In this document: positions 28,744 to 37,295 of the stretch, piece by piece
Layout: the number at the start of each line of letters is the position of its first letter
How positions within the stretch are numbered: the first letter of the stretch is position 1
From: 4572-13 sp964594065
GTDB taxonomy: Bacteria; Planctomycetota; Phycisphaerae; Sedimentisphaerales; Anaerohalosphaeraceae
Assembly (NCBI GenBank): GCA_964594065.1
Contig: CAZQKX010000012.1
Span: 6,859 to 70,858, forward strand
Direction of reading: 5' to 3'
Length of the DNA: 64,000 nt
Position numbers and translations under genes: made by a program
Notes under the pieces: model-generated
The model's input: the letters and a program-made list of their open reading frames with translations, nothing else
Told to the model about the DNA's origin: nothing
The model's database searches: none

Positions 28744-31510
28744 AAAATTATACATTGTTGACGGGCATGCACATATTTATTCGGCGTATTATGCGCCGAT
28801 GCGGCCGTTGACCGGCCCATCGGGCGAGCCGACCAAGGCGGCGTTTGTATTTACGAATACCTTGCTGGGACTGATCGAAAGGCAAAAGCCGGACATGCTG
28901 GTGGTGACGATGGATTCCAAGGCTCCCAGTTTCCGCGTCGAGATGTATCCGGAGTACAAGGCGCATCGCCCACCCATGCCGGAGGACTTGCCGGCCCAGA
29001 TCGACCGCATCGAGCAAATCTTAGAGGCGATGAATATCCCGATGCTGCGGGTGGACGGCTGGGAGGCCGATGACCTGATTGGCACATTATGCAAACAGGC
29101 GACTGAAAAGGGCTTCGATAGTTTCATCTGCTCCAAAGACAAAGACATGCTGCAATTATTGAATGAGCATGTTTCGGCGTATGATGTCAAAAAGGATGAG
29201 ACCACTACGCCGGAAAGCCTGCTGGCTGACAAAGGTCTGACGCCGGAGCAGTTTATCGATGTGCTGGCGCTGCAGGGCGATGCGGCCGACAATATCCCCG
29301 GCGTACCGGACGTGGGTCCAAAGACCGCGACCGACTGGATCAAAAAATACGGCTCAATCGATAATCTTTACGAACATGCCGACGAGATCAAGGGCAAACG
29401 CGGAAACAATCTTCGCGAATATAAAGAGCAGGCGTATTTGAGCAAGGACCTTGTCATTATCAACTGCGCCGCTCCGGTCCAATTGGACGAAAAAACGTTT
29501 ACTTTTTGCGGTCCGGATAAGGGCAAACTGGCAGGTGTTTATAAGGATCTGGGCTTTACGAAATTGCTGTCGTCGCTGGGCGTGCAGGTTGAAACACCCC
29601 CTCCCCCCTCCGGGGTACTCCCCCTTGGCAGGGGGAGAGCATACAGTCAGGGTGGTCTGTTTGCCGAGATGGCCGAAACATCATCGGATATTGGCGCCAA
29701 GGGCGACTATGAACTGATCGATACGCCCAAAAAGCTGGAAAAATTTGTCAAGGATTTCAAAAAGCAGGATCGGTTTGCGTTTGATACCGAAACGACCAGC
29801 ATCAATGCGATGCGTGCCGACCTGGTGGGTATGAGTTTCTGCTGGGCCGCAGGCAAGGCGTATTATCTGCCCGTGCGGGTCCCAATGGGCCAAAACCGGC
29901 TGGACATTGCCGTTGTACGTGAACTGATCGGCCCCATATTGGCCGATGCCAGACGTTACAAGATCGCCCAGAACTTAAAGTATGATTATCTTGTGTTGGA
30001 AAACGCCGGTATGCCCGTGGCATGCGGCTCCGGCAAGGTGTTCGATACAATGGTCGCATCGTATTGTCTGCATGCCGACCGGTCCAGTCACGGCATGGAC
30101 GCGATGAGCAAAGATTACCTCGGCATCGAACCAATTCCGATTTCATCATTGATTGGCAAGGGCAAAAACCAGCTTACGTTTGATATGGTCGATACCGCCG
30201 CGGCCTGTGACTATGCCGCCGAAGATGCTGATATCACATTCCGGCTGTACGAGTATCTGTCCAGGCGATTGGATGCGATGGGCGAGATCAAGCAGTTGTT
30301 CGAGACTGTCGAGATGCCGTTAGTCGAAGTGCTTGCGCGGATGGAGGCCCTTGGAGTGTCGCTGGATACACCGTTGCTGCGAAAGATGTCCAACACAATG
30401 AGCGAAACGGTTGATAAGTTGACCGATGAGATTTACGTCTTGGCCGGGCAGCCGTTTAATATTGATTCACCAAAACAGCTCGGAGAAATCCTGTTCGACC
30501 GGCTGGGACTGGAAAGCATCAAAAAGAAAAAGACGCAACGCAGCACCGATGCAAGAGTGTTGGAACAATTAAAGGATGAGCACGAAATTGTTCCGCTTGT
30601 ACTGGAATATCGACAATTGATGAAGCTGAAAAACACCTATACTGACAAGCTCAGTCAGTTAATCAATCCGCGAACCGAGCGCGTGCATGCATCGTTTAAC
30701 CAGACGGTGACGGCAACGGGGCGTCTATCGTCGTCGGATCCGAACCTGCAGAATATTCCCGTGCGGACGGAGATGGGCCGGCAAATTCGCTCAGCTTTCA
30801 TCCCTGCCGAAAAAAGCGGCTGCATTCTCAGTGCCGACTATTCACAGATCGAGTTGCGACTGCTGGCGCATTTTTCAAAAGACCAGGCTCTGCTGAAAGC
30901 CTTTACGGATGATCAGGATATTCACTGCTTTGTAGCGTCACAGGTCTATGATGTCGAACCCGATGAGGTGACCAGCGAGATGCGCGGCAAGGCCAAGGGG
31001 GTCAATTTCGGTATTATTTACGGGCAGGGGCCGTTTGGACTGGCCCGTTCCATCGGTATCACACAGGCTGAAGCCAGGCAGTTTATCGATGATTACTTTG
31101 GCCGTTATCCATCGATTCGCGGATTTATGGATGATGCGATCGGCAAGGCTAAGAATCTTGGTTATGCCGAAACAATCCTGCATCGCCGCCGTCCGATCAA
31201 TGGCCTCAACAGCAAGAACCACAATATTCGCTCGCAGGCCGAACGATTAACCATCAATACCGTCATTCAGGGTTCTGCGGCTGACCTAATCAAAGTTGCA
31301 ATGGTCAATATTCAAAAACGCATTGCTGCCGACGATCTACCCATCAAAATGATCCTGCAGATCCATGATGAACTGGTCTTCGAATTACTGAAAGACGAAG
31401 CCGAGAAATACGCCCAATGGATCACTGAAGAAATGACCGGTGCGATCAAACTCGATGCGCCGCTGAAAGTCGATGTTTCTATCGGACCCAACTGGCTGAC
31501 GGATAAATAG
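28736..31510 (+). CDS. polA: DNA polymerase I with inserted repeat-encoded peptide
   Basis: 924 residues with all three domains. The 5' nuclease spans 1 to about 285 (VDGHAHIYSAYYA, GWEADDLIGTL, GDAADNIPGVPDVGPKTA). The 3'-5' exonuclease has its catalytic residues: DTETTS, NLKYDYLVLEN and YAAEDAD. The polymerase domain shows ADYSQIELRLLAHFS, GVNFGIIYGQG and QIHDELVFEL. Proofreading should therefore be active. Residues about 287-301 (TPPPPSGVLPLGRGR) are encoded by a 44-nt palindromic repeat inserted in frame in the linker between the two nuclease domains; a second copy lies after queC at 59389. The start overlaps the end of the upstream gene. Confidence 0.97.
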   Translation: MAKKLYIVDGHAHIYSAYYAPMRPLTGPSGEPTKAAFVFTNTLLGLIERQKPDMLVVTMDSKAPSFRVEMYPEYKAHRPPMPEDLPAQIDRIEQILEAMNIPMLRVDGWEADDLIGTLCKQATEKGFDSFICSKDKDMLQLLNEHVSAYDVKKDETTTPESLLADKGLTPEQFIDVLALQGDAADNIPGVPDVGPKTATDWIKKYGSIDNLYEHADEIKGKRGNNLREYKEQAYLSKDLVIINCAAPVQLDEKTFTFCGPDKGKLAGVYKDLGFTKLLSSLGVQVETPPPPSGVLPLGRGRAYSQGGLFAEMAETSSDIGAKGDYELIDTPKKLEKFVKDFKKQDRFAFDTETTSINAMRADLVGMSFCWAAGKAYYLPVRVPMGQNRLDIAVVRELIGPILADARRYKIAQNLKYDYLVLENAGMPVACGSGKVFDTMVASYCLHADRSSHGMDAMSKDYLGIEPIPISSLIGKGKNQLTFDMVDTAAACDYAAEDADITFRLYEYLSRRLDAMGEIKQLFETVEMPLVEVLARMEALGVSLDTPLLRKMSNTMSETVDKLTDEIYVLAGQPFNIDSPKQLGEILFDRLGLESIKKKKTQRSTDARVLEQLKDEHEIVPLVLEYRQLMKLKNTYTDKLSQLINPRTERVHASFNQTVTATGRLSSSDPNLQNIPVRTEMGRQIRSAFIPAEKSGCILSADYSQIELRLLAHFSKDQALLKAFTDDQDIHCFVASQVYDVEPDEVTSEMRGKAKGVNFGIIYGQGPFGLARSIGITQAEARQFIDDYFGRYPSIRGFMDDAIGKAKNLGYAETILHRRRPINGLNSKNHNIRSQAERLTINTVIQGSAADLIKVAMVNIQKRIAADDLPIKMILQIHDELVFELLKDEAEKYAQWITEEMTGAIKLDAPLKVDVSIGPNWLTDK
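29595..29638 (-). repeat. 44-nt G/C-rich palindromic repeat, copy inside polA
   Basis: The reverse complement of this stretch matches 59389-59432 at 41 of 44 positions by direct comparison. Both contain the inner palindrome CTCCCCCTG..CAAGGGGGAG followed by TACCCC and a G-rich run. Here it lies inside polA without breaking the frame and adds a Pro/Gly/Arg-rich loop between domains. Confidence 0.85.
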
Positions 31511-31582
31511 ATTTTCTTTTTTGCTTTATTGTGCCGGCTTACATGACGATACATCTAAAGTACCCACACTTTGGAGAGTATT

Positions 31583-31792
31583 ATGCGAACGTCATTTGAT
31601 GAGCCGGTTGTTTTTGCTTTGCTGACGCTGGGACCGCTGGCACTGCCCATGATCTGGACAAATACCCGGTACAGTCTGACTGCCAAGATGATCATCACCA
31701 TTTCGATACTCAGCGTGACGATAGGGCTATGCTATGGGATGGTAGGGATGTATCAGTATATCATCAATCAGGTCCAATCATTGGGAATTTAA
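31583..31792 (+). CDS. Small membrane protein (69 aa)
   Basis: Starts at ATG 31583 with GGAG 6 nt upstream (31573-31576). There are two hydrophobic segments: residues about 9-24 (VVFALLTLGPLALPMIW) and about 33-57 (KMIITISILSVTIGLCYGMVGMY). No family recognised; it lies 72 nt after polA. The good RBS and clear membrane pattern support a real gene. Confidence 0.6.
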   Translation: MRTSFDEPVVFALLTLGPLALPMIWTNTRYSLTAKMIITISILSVTIGLCYGMVGMYQYIINQVQSLGI

Positions 31793-31827
31793 TTTTTAAA
31801 TTTCCCCCATTTTTTTGTAACATTTTC
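31782..31827 (+). terminator. Possible terminator after the small membrane protein gene
   Basis: GGGAATTTAA followed by TTT and TTAAATTTCCC forms an imperfect, AT-rich stem (one bulge) overlapping the stop codon, with ATTTTTTTG a few bases later. The stem is weak and the T-run is displaced by CCCA, so function is uncertain. Confidence 0.35.
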
Positions 31828-31902
31828 TTCCGAATTACGTCATATTCTACAGAGTGAGTGTCTAATTTCATCAGTGATTAATTTTATTGGAAGGAAAGGA
31901 AC

Positions 31903-32259
31903 ATGAAAAAGGCAGTTTGGGTAGTGATTTTACTGATTGTGGCCGTTGGAGCAAGCGGATGTTTCGTTTCGGTCAAAGGGGATGGATGCCCTCACAAAAA
32001 AAATATTCATCATCCGGAAATTGACTCGGCAATTGCTGAAATTGATGCAGTAAAGATGCTTGGTTCTGATTCGGCCCGTCAAAATGTCCTGGAGGCGATT
32101 GCTGCTCGCCCCGGCCTTTCACCGGAGGCCCGGCTGCATTTGGTTGATTCCGTGAAAATGCTAGGCAGTGAATCCAGTAGAGAAGGAGTGTTGATGACAT
32201 TGGCAGACAATCCGCCGGTTCATCCTGCCCCAAAACCATGCGGCAAAAAAGCGGATTAA
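31903..32259 (+). CDS. Small lipoprotein with internal repeat
   Basis: 118 residues. The signal peptide MKKAVWVVILLIVAVGASGC ends in a lipobox (ASGC, lipidated Cys20). The mature part has two similar units, the first reading AVKMLGSDSARQNVLEAIA and the second SVKMLGSESSREGVLMTLA, separated by a RPGLSPEARLHLVD linker, which suggests a short helical repeat. A Cys/His-rich patch (GDGCPHKKNIHH) follows the anchor. RBS GGAAGGAAAGGA is strong. Family unknown; a cell-envelope lipoprotein by sequence. Confidence 0.75.
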   Translation: MKKAVWVVILLIVAVGASGCFVSVKGDGCPHKKNIHHPEIDSAIAEIDAVKMLGSDSARQNVLEAIAARPGLSPEARLHLVDSVKMLGSESSREGVLMTLADNPPVHPAPKPCGKKAD

Positions 32260-32278
32260 ACCTACCGAACTATTTTAT

Positions 32279-33945
32279 TTACATCGTTTTGTATCGTGGT
32301 CCGCCATCCGGTTCCGGAACGGTCCAGCGAATATTATCAAACGGACACTTGCGTTGACAGGTCTTGCAATGCAGGCAGTTTGAAGGGTTTGCCGGTTTTG
32401 GCTGGTCATGAATGCATTCATAGACACCCGCCGGACAGAACGTCACACATGGCGCGTTGAATTTGTCCAGGCATGTTTCTTTACAAATTTTTTCATCGCC
32501 GATAAGCAAGTGGCAGGGCTGTTCTTCACGGTGCTCGGTAGCCGCAACCGCTGTGAAAGTGTCCTTGTCAAATTTAACAGACGGCTTCAACTTGTACTTG
32601 GCCGTTGTCATTATTTCATAGTCCGGTTCGGTCTTAAACTTCGGCAGAAATCGTCCCAATACCGACAGCGGCATACCGATTAAATTGCCGAACTTGGCAA
32701 CAGTTTGCCGGAAATTTTTGGCCGATTCCATGTCTTCCATGACTCCGGCCTGTTCAAGATGCCGTGTGTAAATGCGGGCCAGACCCTTGGGCATGTCCAG
32801 GCGGCCGCTGATAGTCGTTGCTGCCGCGATACCGGATTCGATGGCATTGTGCAGACCTTTGATCTTGCACATGTTGACAAGACCGGCACTGTCGCCGAGC
32901 AACAGCACATTGCTGCGGCCGACCGTTCCCGTATCCGGACAGCGGGGGATCGCATAAAAGCCGCCTTCCGGAATCATTTTGGCGCCTGCTTCAGTCACGG
33001 TACCGTCTTTGATGAACCGTTGGACGAAGGCATGTTCCTTGAATCGTGTCAAGGCATCCTGCGGATTGAAATCATGGAATGGATAATCCAGGCCGACGAT
33101 CATACCGACAGCGATATGGTTGTCTCCCATTGGATACATGATGCCGCCGCCGAACATCCCCGGGCCAATGACCGGCGTCCAGATCGGATGCCCCATTGCA
33201 TGGACAACCCGGCCCTCGGTAAACTTTTGGTATTGCTCATCGCTGACTTTGATCAACTCTTTGACGCCGATCGAATAAAGCGGTTCGGTCTGACGTTTAA
33301 GGCCGGCTTTTTCAATAAACTTTTCGGCCAGCAGGCCGTCACAGCCTTCGGCGAGAAGGATTGTTTTTGCTTCAATAATCTCCCCGGCCAGATAGTTTTG
33401 TTCCTTATTGCTTTCCTTATCAACTCCCTGGTCAATGAGTTTGACACCGGTGGCGATATGTGTATCGGCATCCCAGATAATATCTTCTGCGGCAAAACCA
33501 TGTAATACTTCCACCCCCAGTGAGACAGCAACTTTGCATAGCCANNNNNNNNNNGTTTGCTGATCGAGCAGATGTAGTCGCCGCCATGTGCCAGTTGGCC
33601 GAATCCGAGTCCGAACTTCTTAGCGAGTTGAATCGCAAAATGAATATTAAAGGAGAATTTCTTCCCCAGGAAAAATAATACATCATCTTTATTGATGGTA
33701 GAAAGCAACACGTTTTTGGCATCGTCAGATTCTTTCCAGTCCGGATCGATGGGATCCATCAGGTGCGCAATGGCTTCTGGTTCCAAGACCGCACCGGAGA
33801 GGTTATGGTTGCCGGGATCGGCTGCTTTGTCGATCACGACGATGTCCAGTTCCGGATTTTGTTTTTTTAATGTGATCGCCGCAGATAATCCCGCTGGGCC
33901 TGCACCCACGATCAAGACCGATACACTGTTGTAATTGTTTGTCAT
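32279..33945 (-). CDS. Electron transfer flavoprotein-quinone oxidoreductase, interrupted by assembly gap
   Basis: One gene read in two frames because of the ten Ns. The N-terminal part (from 33945) has the FAD motif LIVGAGPAGLSAAITL and GNHNLSGAVLEPEA. After the gap the frame shifts by one and continues WLCKVAVSLGVEVLHGFAAED through the FAD/quinone-binding region (GDSAGLVNMCKIKGLHNA) to a C-terminal [4Fe-4S] ferredoxin domain (CLHCKTCQRKCPFDNIRW). About 555 residues in total, the usual length. Restoring the frame needs a gap length of 2 modulo 3; 8 nt would fit SK-xxx-WLC. It passes electrons from ETF to the membrane quinone pool and lies 36 nt after the fused ETF gene. Confidence 0.9.
33545..33554. 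other. Assembly gap (10 N)
   Basis: Ten undetermined bases inside the ETF-quinone oxidoreductase gene. The apparent frameshift across the gap is best explained by a placeholder gap length, not by a real mutation. Confidence 0.98.
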
Positions 33946-33981
33946 ATTTCTTCGCCCTGTAAAAGATACAGCTTGCGTTGT

Positions 33982-36072
33982 TTATTTTCCATTCAGTGCC
34001 GAAACCAATTCGGGCACAACGTGTTCTGCGCTGCCGACAATATAATAATCACATTGTTTGAAGATCGGTGCGTGCGGGTCGGTGTTGATGGCAACGATGG
34101 TTTCAGTGTTAGCCACGCCGATCATATGCTGGATTGCGCCGGAAATACCGATGGCAATATAGAGTTTTGGACCCACGGCAGTTCCCGTTTGACCGACTTG
34201 GTGAATACGCTCGGCAAATCCCTGTTCAACCGCGGTGCGTGTGGCTCCGCTTTCGACAGAGACGTTGAGTTTTTCGCGGATCGTACCGCAGAGATCATTC
34301 AATAGCCTGTGATAGCTGTCATAGTTCTGCATGCCTTTACCACCACTGACAATGACATCACTGTCGAAGTTGACTTGGCCCTGGCCTTTTTCGGTCTGGA
34401 TAATTTGCAGACTCAGGTCGCTTTTGGTCAATGGTACTGCATGTTCGACGATCTGGCCGGTTCGGTTCGGGTCAGCATCCAGCCGTTTCATCACACCGGG
34501 CCGGGCTGTTGCCATCTGGCATGTCGAATCCTTAGTGCAAATCGTTGCCATTACATTTCCGCCGAGAGCGGGGCGGGTCTGCATGAGGACGGCAATCTGT
34601 CCTTTCCGGCTGCTGTCACGAATATCCAGACCCGTGCAGTCTGCGGTTAAACCGCACCCGACACGGTAGGACACCATCGGAGCCAGTACGCGTCCCTGCG
34701 GAGTGGCGCCATACAGGAAAATTTGTGGCTGGTATTTATTGAACACATCGGAAACAGCTTTACGATAGGTATGCGGATCGAACTCTTTCAGCAGGGGATC
34801 TTCGATAACATAAACAATGTCGGCTCCGGCAGCAATAAGTTCATCGGCCATTGGCTTGACATGATCGCCCAACAGCACCACGCCGACATGGACCTCCAGG
34901 GAATCCGCCAGATCGCGTCCCTTACCGATCAACTCGAACGTTGCGGCATTGATCTGGCCTTCACTGTACTCGGCCATGACCCAGACATCGCCGGAGTATT
35001 CAGGCTTGGTCTTCTTTAAACCTTCGAGCATGTCATCCAGTGCTTTTTTATGGAAAGAAATATCATCATGAGCCAGGATTGTTTCTTTTGTCTGTTCGTC
35101 AACGGTCCCGACATCCGTGATGTTCAGCTCTTTAAGCCGATCAACAAGAGCGGTGTAGTCTGCATTTTCCTTTTCAGTTCCTTCGTAGCGTCGTTCAAAC
35201 GCATCGGAGCGCTTGGAAGGCAGCACATAGCCGGCAGATTGTTCGGCTGTCTGTGAAGCTTCTTTGTCTTTGGCGAGATTGTCAATAATGATCTCGGCCA
35301 GTTGGCCGGCGGAGTCAACCGGTTGACATTTACGTTCGGTTTTGCCGGGCGGGAAGACACGAATAACGCGGGTCTTGGAACCGGCGACACCGACGGCAGT
35401 TGCTTTAACGTCATCGGCTCCCCATTGGATCAGCTCCATTTGATTGGCTTTTCGGGTATGTTCAAATGACGCAAACAGTGTATGTTCATATTTGGCAACT
35501 GTGACAACAGCCGGGGTTTTCAGGGGGCGGACGGTCTGGCTTCCGCCGGAGATGATTCGCGTAAATGTAAATTGCCCGTTCTCACATGTGACATCGGTTG
35601 CATAGGGGATACAGGGGATGTCCAGTTCCTCGGCCATTTGTGCGGGAACCTGTGCCGTGTCGCCGTCTACTGATTGCATTCCGGCGACGATGTAATAGTC
35701 CGTGCTGCCGTTCAGCAGTTCAGTGCGAATTCTCCCAACCGCATGAGCCAGTGGATTGGCGGTGGCCCATGTGTCAGCTCCGCCCAGTGCCCGGTCGGTC
35801 AGTAGAACCGCGGCATCGGCACAGCGGCTCAGGCTGTACCGCAGGACATTGGCGGCCATCGGCGGTCCCATCGTCAGGGCGATGACTTTTCCATCGGTGT
35901 CGCCCGAGATGGTTTTCATACGGTAAGCAAAGGCGATCGCCTGCGCATCCAGTTCATTGATGACACTGGGAAGACGCGTACGGATCAGATTGCCGGTTTT
36001 CGGGTCAAACGCGTTATCTGTGATCTGCGATACGTCAGGTACCTGTTTGACCAACACGATATAATCACTCAT
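33982..36072 (-). CDS. Fused electron transfer flavoprotein beta-alpha (EtfB-EtfA)
   Basis: 696 residues in one frame. Residues 1 to about 268 are EtfB (MSDYIVLVKQVPD, INELDAQAIAFAYRMK, GMQSVDGDTAQVPAQMAEEL). Residues about 269-358 are a charged linker with helical character. Residues about 359-696 are EtfA (GDVWVMAEYSEGQINAATFELIGKG, and the FAD-binding C-terminus VGQTGTAVGPKLYIAIGISG and AINTDPHAPIFKQCDY). Normally these are two separate subunits. It is followed by the ETF-quinone oxidoreductase gene, so it should carry electrons from acyl-CoA or similar dehydrogenases to quinone. RBS GGAG is 5 nt upstream. No dehydrogenase gene is adjacent. Confidence 0.94.
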   Translation of the reverse strand: MSDYIVLVKQVPDVSQITDNAFDPKTGNLIRTRLPSVINELDAQAIAFAYRMKTISGDTDGKVIALTMGPPMAANVLRYSLSRCADAAVLLTDRALGGADTWATANPLAHAVGRIRTELLNGSTDYYIVAGMQSVDGDTAQVPAQMAEELDIPCIPYATDVTCENGQFTFTRIISGGSQTVRPLKTPAVVTVAKYEHTLFASFEHTRKANQMELIQWGADDVKATAVGVAGSKTRVIRVFPPGKTERKCQPVDSAGQLAEIIIDNLAKDKEASQTAEQSAGYVLPSKRSDAFERRYEGTEKENADYTALVDRLKELNITDVGTVDEQTKETILAHDDISFHKKALDDMLEGLKKTKPEYSGDVWVMAEYSEGQINAATFELIGKGRDLADSLEVHVGVVLLGDHVKPMADELIAAGADIVYVIEDPLLKEFDPHTYRKAVSDVFNKYQPQIFLYGATPQGRVLAPMVSYRVGCGLTADCTGLDIRDSSRKGQIAVLMQTRPALGGNVMATICTKDSTCQMATARPGVMKRLDADPNRTGQIVEHAVPLTKSDLSLQIIQTEKGQGQVNFDSDVIVSGGKGMQNYDSYHRLLNDLCGTIREKLNVSVESGATRTAVEQGFAERIHQVGQTGTAVGPKLYIAIGISGAIQHMIGVANTETIVAINTDPHAPIFKQCDYYIVGSAEHVVPELVSALNGK

Positions 36073-36352
36073 GGATACTCCGGTAGAAATACGAAATTCT
36101 TATCTCAATTCGCTGTTCAATCGAACGAGGGATGAGTGTAATCTGTAGGAGGGTTTGCATCAATAATTCATTTGAAAAAAGAAAAAAAACTAACAAAAAA
36201 GTAGTATAAAATGGTTATTTTGTACAATTTTTTTGGCTAATCTTGCTGAAAACGATGAAAGAGCTTGATTTTACGGATAATGGCTACTAAAAGGGAACTC
36301 GAAAATAACATATTAACCCTTAGATATAAGAATGATTACAGTGAGGTGAAAA
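36073..36352. promoter_or_regulatory. Divergent AT-rich intergenic region between etfBA and corrinoid protein genes
   Basis: 280 nt between two divergently transcribed genes, with an A-rich core at about 36172-36235. It must hold promoters in both directions. TATACT-like and TATAAAAT-like strings occur near 36203-36212 but no well-spaced -35/-10 pair could be fixed. Confidence 0.4.
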
Positions 36353-36979
36353 ATGGCAGATATGAAGGCATTGAGTGATGCGATCATCAAAGGAGACCAG
36401 AAAACAGCAGTGGATATCACGAAAGCGGCACTGGATGAAGGAATGGGACCGGGTGCGGTTCTCGCAGATGGCCTGATCGCGGGAATGAATGTTATCGGTG
36501 TTCGGTTTAAGGCCAACGAGGTCTATATTCCCGAAGTGCTGATCGCGGCGCGTGCGATGAAGATGGCGATGGAAATTCTCGAGCCAAAGTTGGCCGAGGC
36601 CGGTGTTAAGCCGCTGGGTAAGGCGATGATTGGAACGGTTCAGGGTGACCTGCACGATATCGGCAAAAATTTGGTGGTTATGATGCTCAAGGGTGCAGGC
36701 TTTGAGGTGGTTGATATCGGTGTCGATGTGGCCCCGGATGTCTTTGTGGAAAAAGTCAAGGAAAGCCAGGCACAGGTCATTGGGCTCAGCGCTTTGCTGA
36801 CGACGACAATGCCGGCAATGGAAAAAACCATTCAGGCGATCAAAGATGCAGATCTGGGTGTTAAAACGATGATCGGTGGTGCTCCGGTAACTCAGGCGTA
36901 TGCCGATAAGATTGGCGCCGATGGTTATGCGGCTGATGCGGCAACGGCGGTTGATGTGGCTAAAACTCTGCTCAATTAA
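36353..36979 (+). CDS. Corrinoid (methyl-B12) binding protein, MtbC/MtaC-like
   Basis: 208 residues: an N-terminal four-helix cap (MADMKALSDAIIKGDQKTAVDITKAAL, 1 to about 85) and a C-terminal Rossmann B12 domain with the base-off cobalamin motif GDLHDIGKN and the later GLSALLTTTMPAM and IGGAPVTQAYADKIGADGY. Such proteins carry methyl groups between a substrate methyltransferase and a second methyltransferase. Neither partner is adjacent; the nearest candidate is the UroD-family protein at 54882. RBS GAGGTG lies upstream and a strong terminator follows. Confidence 0.93.
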   Translation: MADMKALSDAIIKGDQKTAVDITKAALDEGMGPGAVLADGLIAGMNVIGVRFKANEVYIPEVLIAARAMKMAMEILEPKLAEAGVKPLGKAMIGTVQGDLHDIGKNLVVMMLKGAGFEVVDIGVDVAPDVFVEKVKESQAQVIGLSALLTTTMPAMEKTIQAIKDADLGVKTMIGGAPVTQAYADKIGADGYAADAATAVDVAKTLLN

Positions 36980-37005
36980 AAGTCACAAGTACACAGAAAT
37001 ACAAA

Positions 37006-37039
37006 GCGGCGTGTGTCGAAAAACACATGCCGCTTTTTT
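37006..37039 (+). terminator. Rho-independent terminator after the corrinoid protein gene
   Basis: An 11-bp stem (37006-37016 with 37023-37033, one G-T pair) with a 6-nt loop (CGAAAA) is followed by six Ts at 37034-37039. It is 26 nt after the stop codon. Confidence 0.9.
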
Positions 37040-37053
37040 ATGCGCAAAAAAAT

Positions 37054-37116
37054 CCGCCTGTGGCTGAAGGAGGAAAGGAAGTTTGTGGACTTCCCAGGGC
37101 TACTGACCACAGGCGG
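37054..37116 (+). ncRNA. Candidate structured RNA: nested stem-loop upstream of sigma factor gene
   Basis: In the 316-nt gap between the corrinoid protein and the sigma factor, CCGCCTGTGG (37054-37063) pairs perfectly with CCACAGGCGG (37107-37116). Inside it GGAAGT (37077-37082) pairs with ACTTCC (37089-37094) around a TTGTGG loop. The 13-nt and 12-nt internal-loop strands are purine-rich (CTGAAGGAGGAAA and CAGGGCTACTGA). It does not match any riboswitch or ribozyme consensus I know. It sits after a terminator and about 140 nt before the predicted promoter of the sigma gene, so it could be an independent small RNA. The rest of the gap (37117-37258) shows nothing clear. Confidence 0.4.
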
Positions 37117-37258
37117 CAGAAGGAGCGACATTCATATACCAAATAATAAACGTCTCTGTCAAACGATTTATTTCAGTGTTTTAAAAAAACATGGCATTGA
37201 TGAGAGAAAATCGGATGGATTTTATTTCTTTTATTTGAAGAAGCCGGGGCGAAAATTC

Positions 37259-37287
37259 TTGAATTCATCGACTGGGTTGATGATAAT
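37259..37287 (+). promoter_or_regulatory. Candidate promoter giving a leaderless sigma-factor mRNA
   Basis: TTGAAT (37259-37264), a 17-nt spacer and GATAAT (37282-37287) predict transcription starting about 37293-37296. The sigma-factor ATG is at 37296 and no Shine-Dalgarno sequence precedes it, so the message may be leaderless. Confidence 0.5.
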
Positions 37288-37295
37288 CTAATATT

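Noticed and set aside
32705..33505. A 266-codon plus-strand frame opposite ETF-quinone oxidoreductase
   Set aside because: It is an antisense shadow of a gene with clear FAD and ferredoxin motifs.
37064..37094. Resemblance of the GGAGGAAAG string to the conserved core of RNase P RNA
   Set aside because: None of the other conserved RNase P regions follow and the element is far too short.
37013..37291. A 92-codon open frame between the corrinoid protein and the sigma factor
   Set aside because: It starts inside the terminator hairpin, covers the inverted-repeat RNA structure and the predicted promoter, has no RBS and shows no protein-like pattern.
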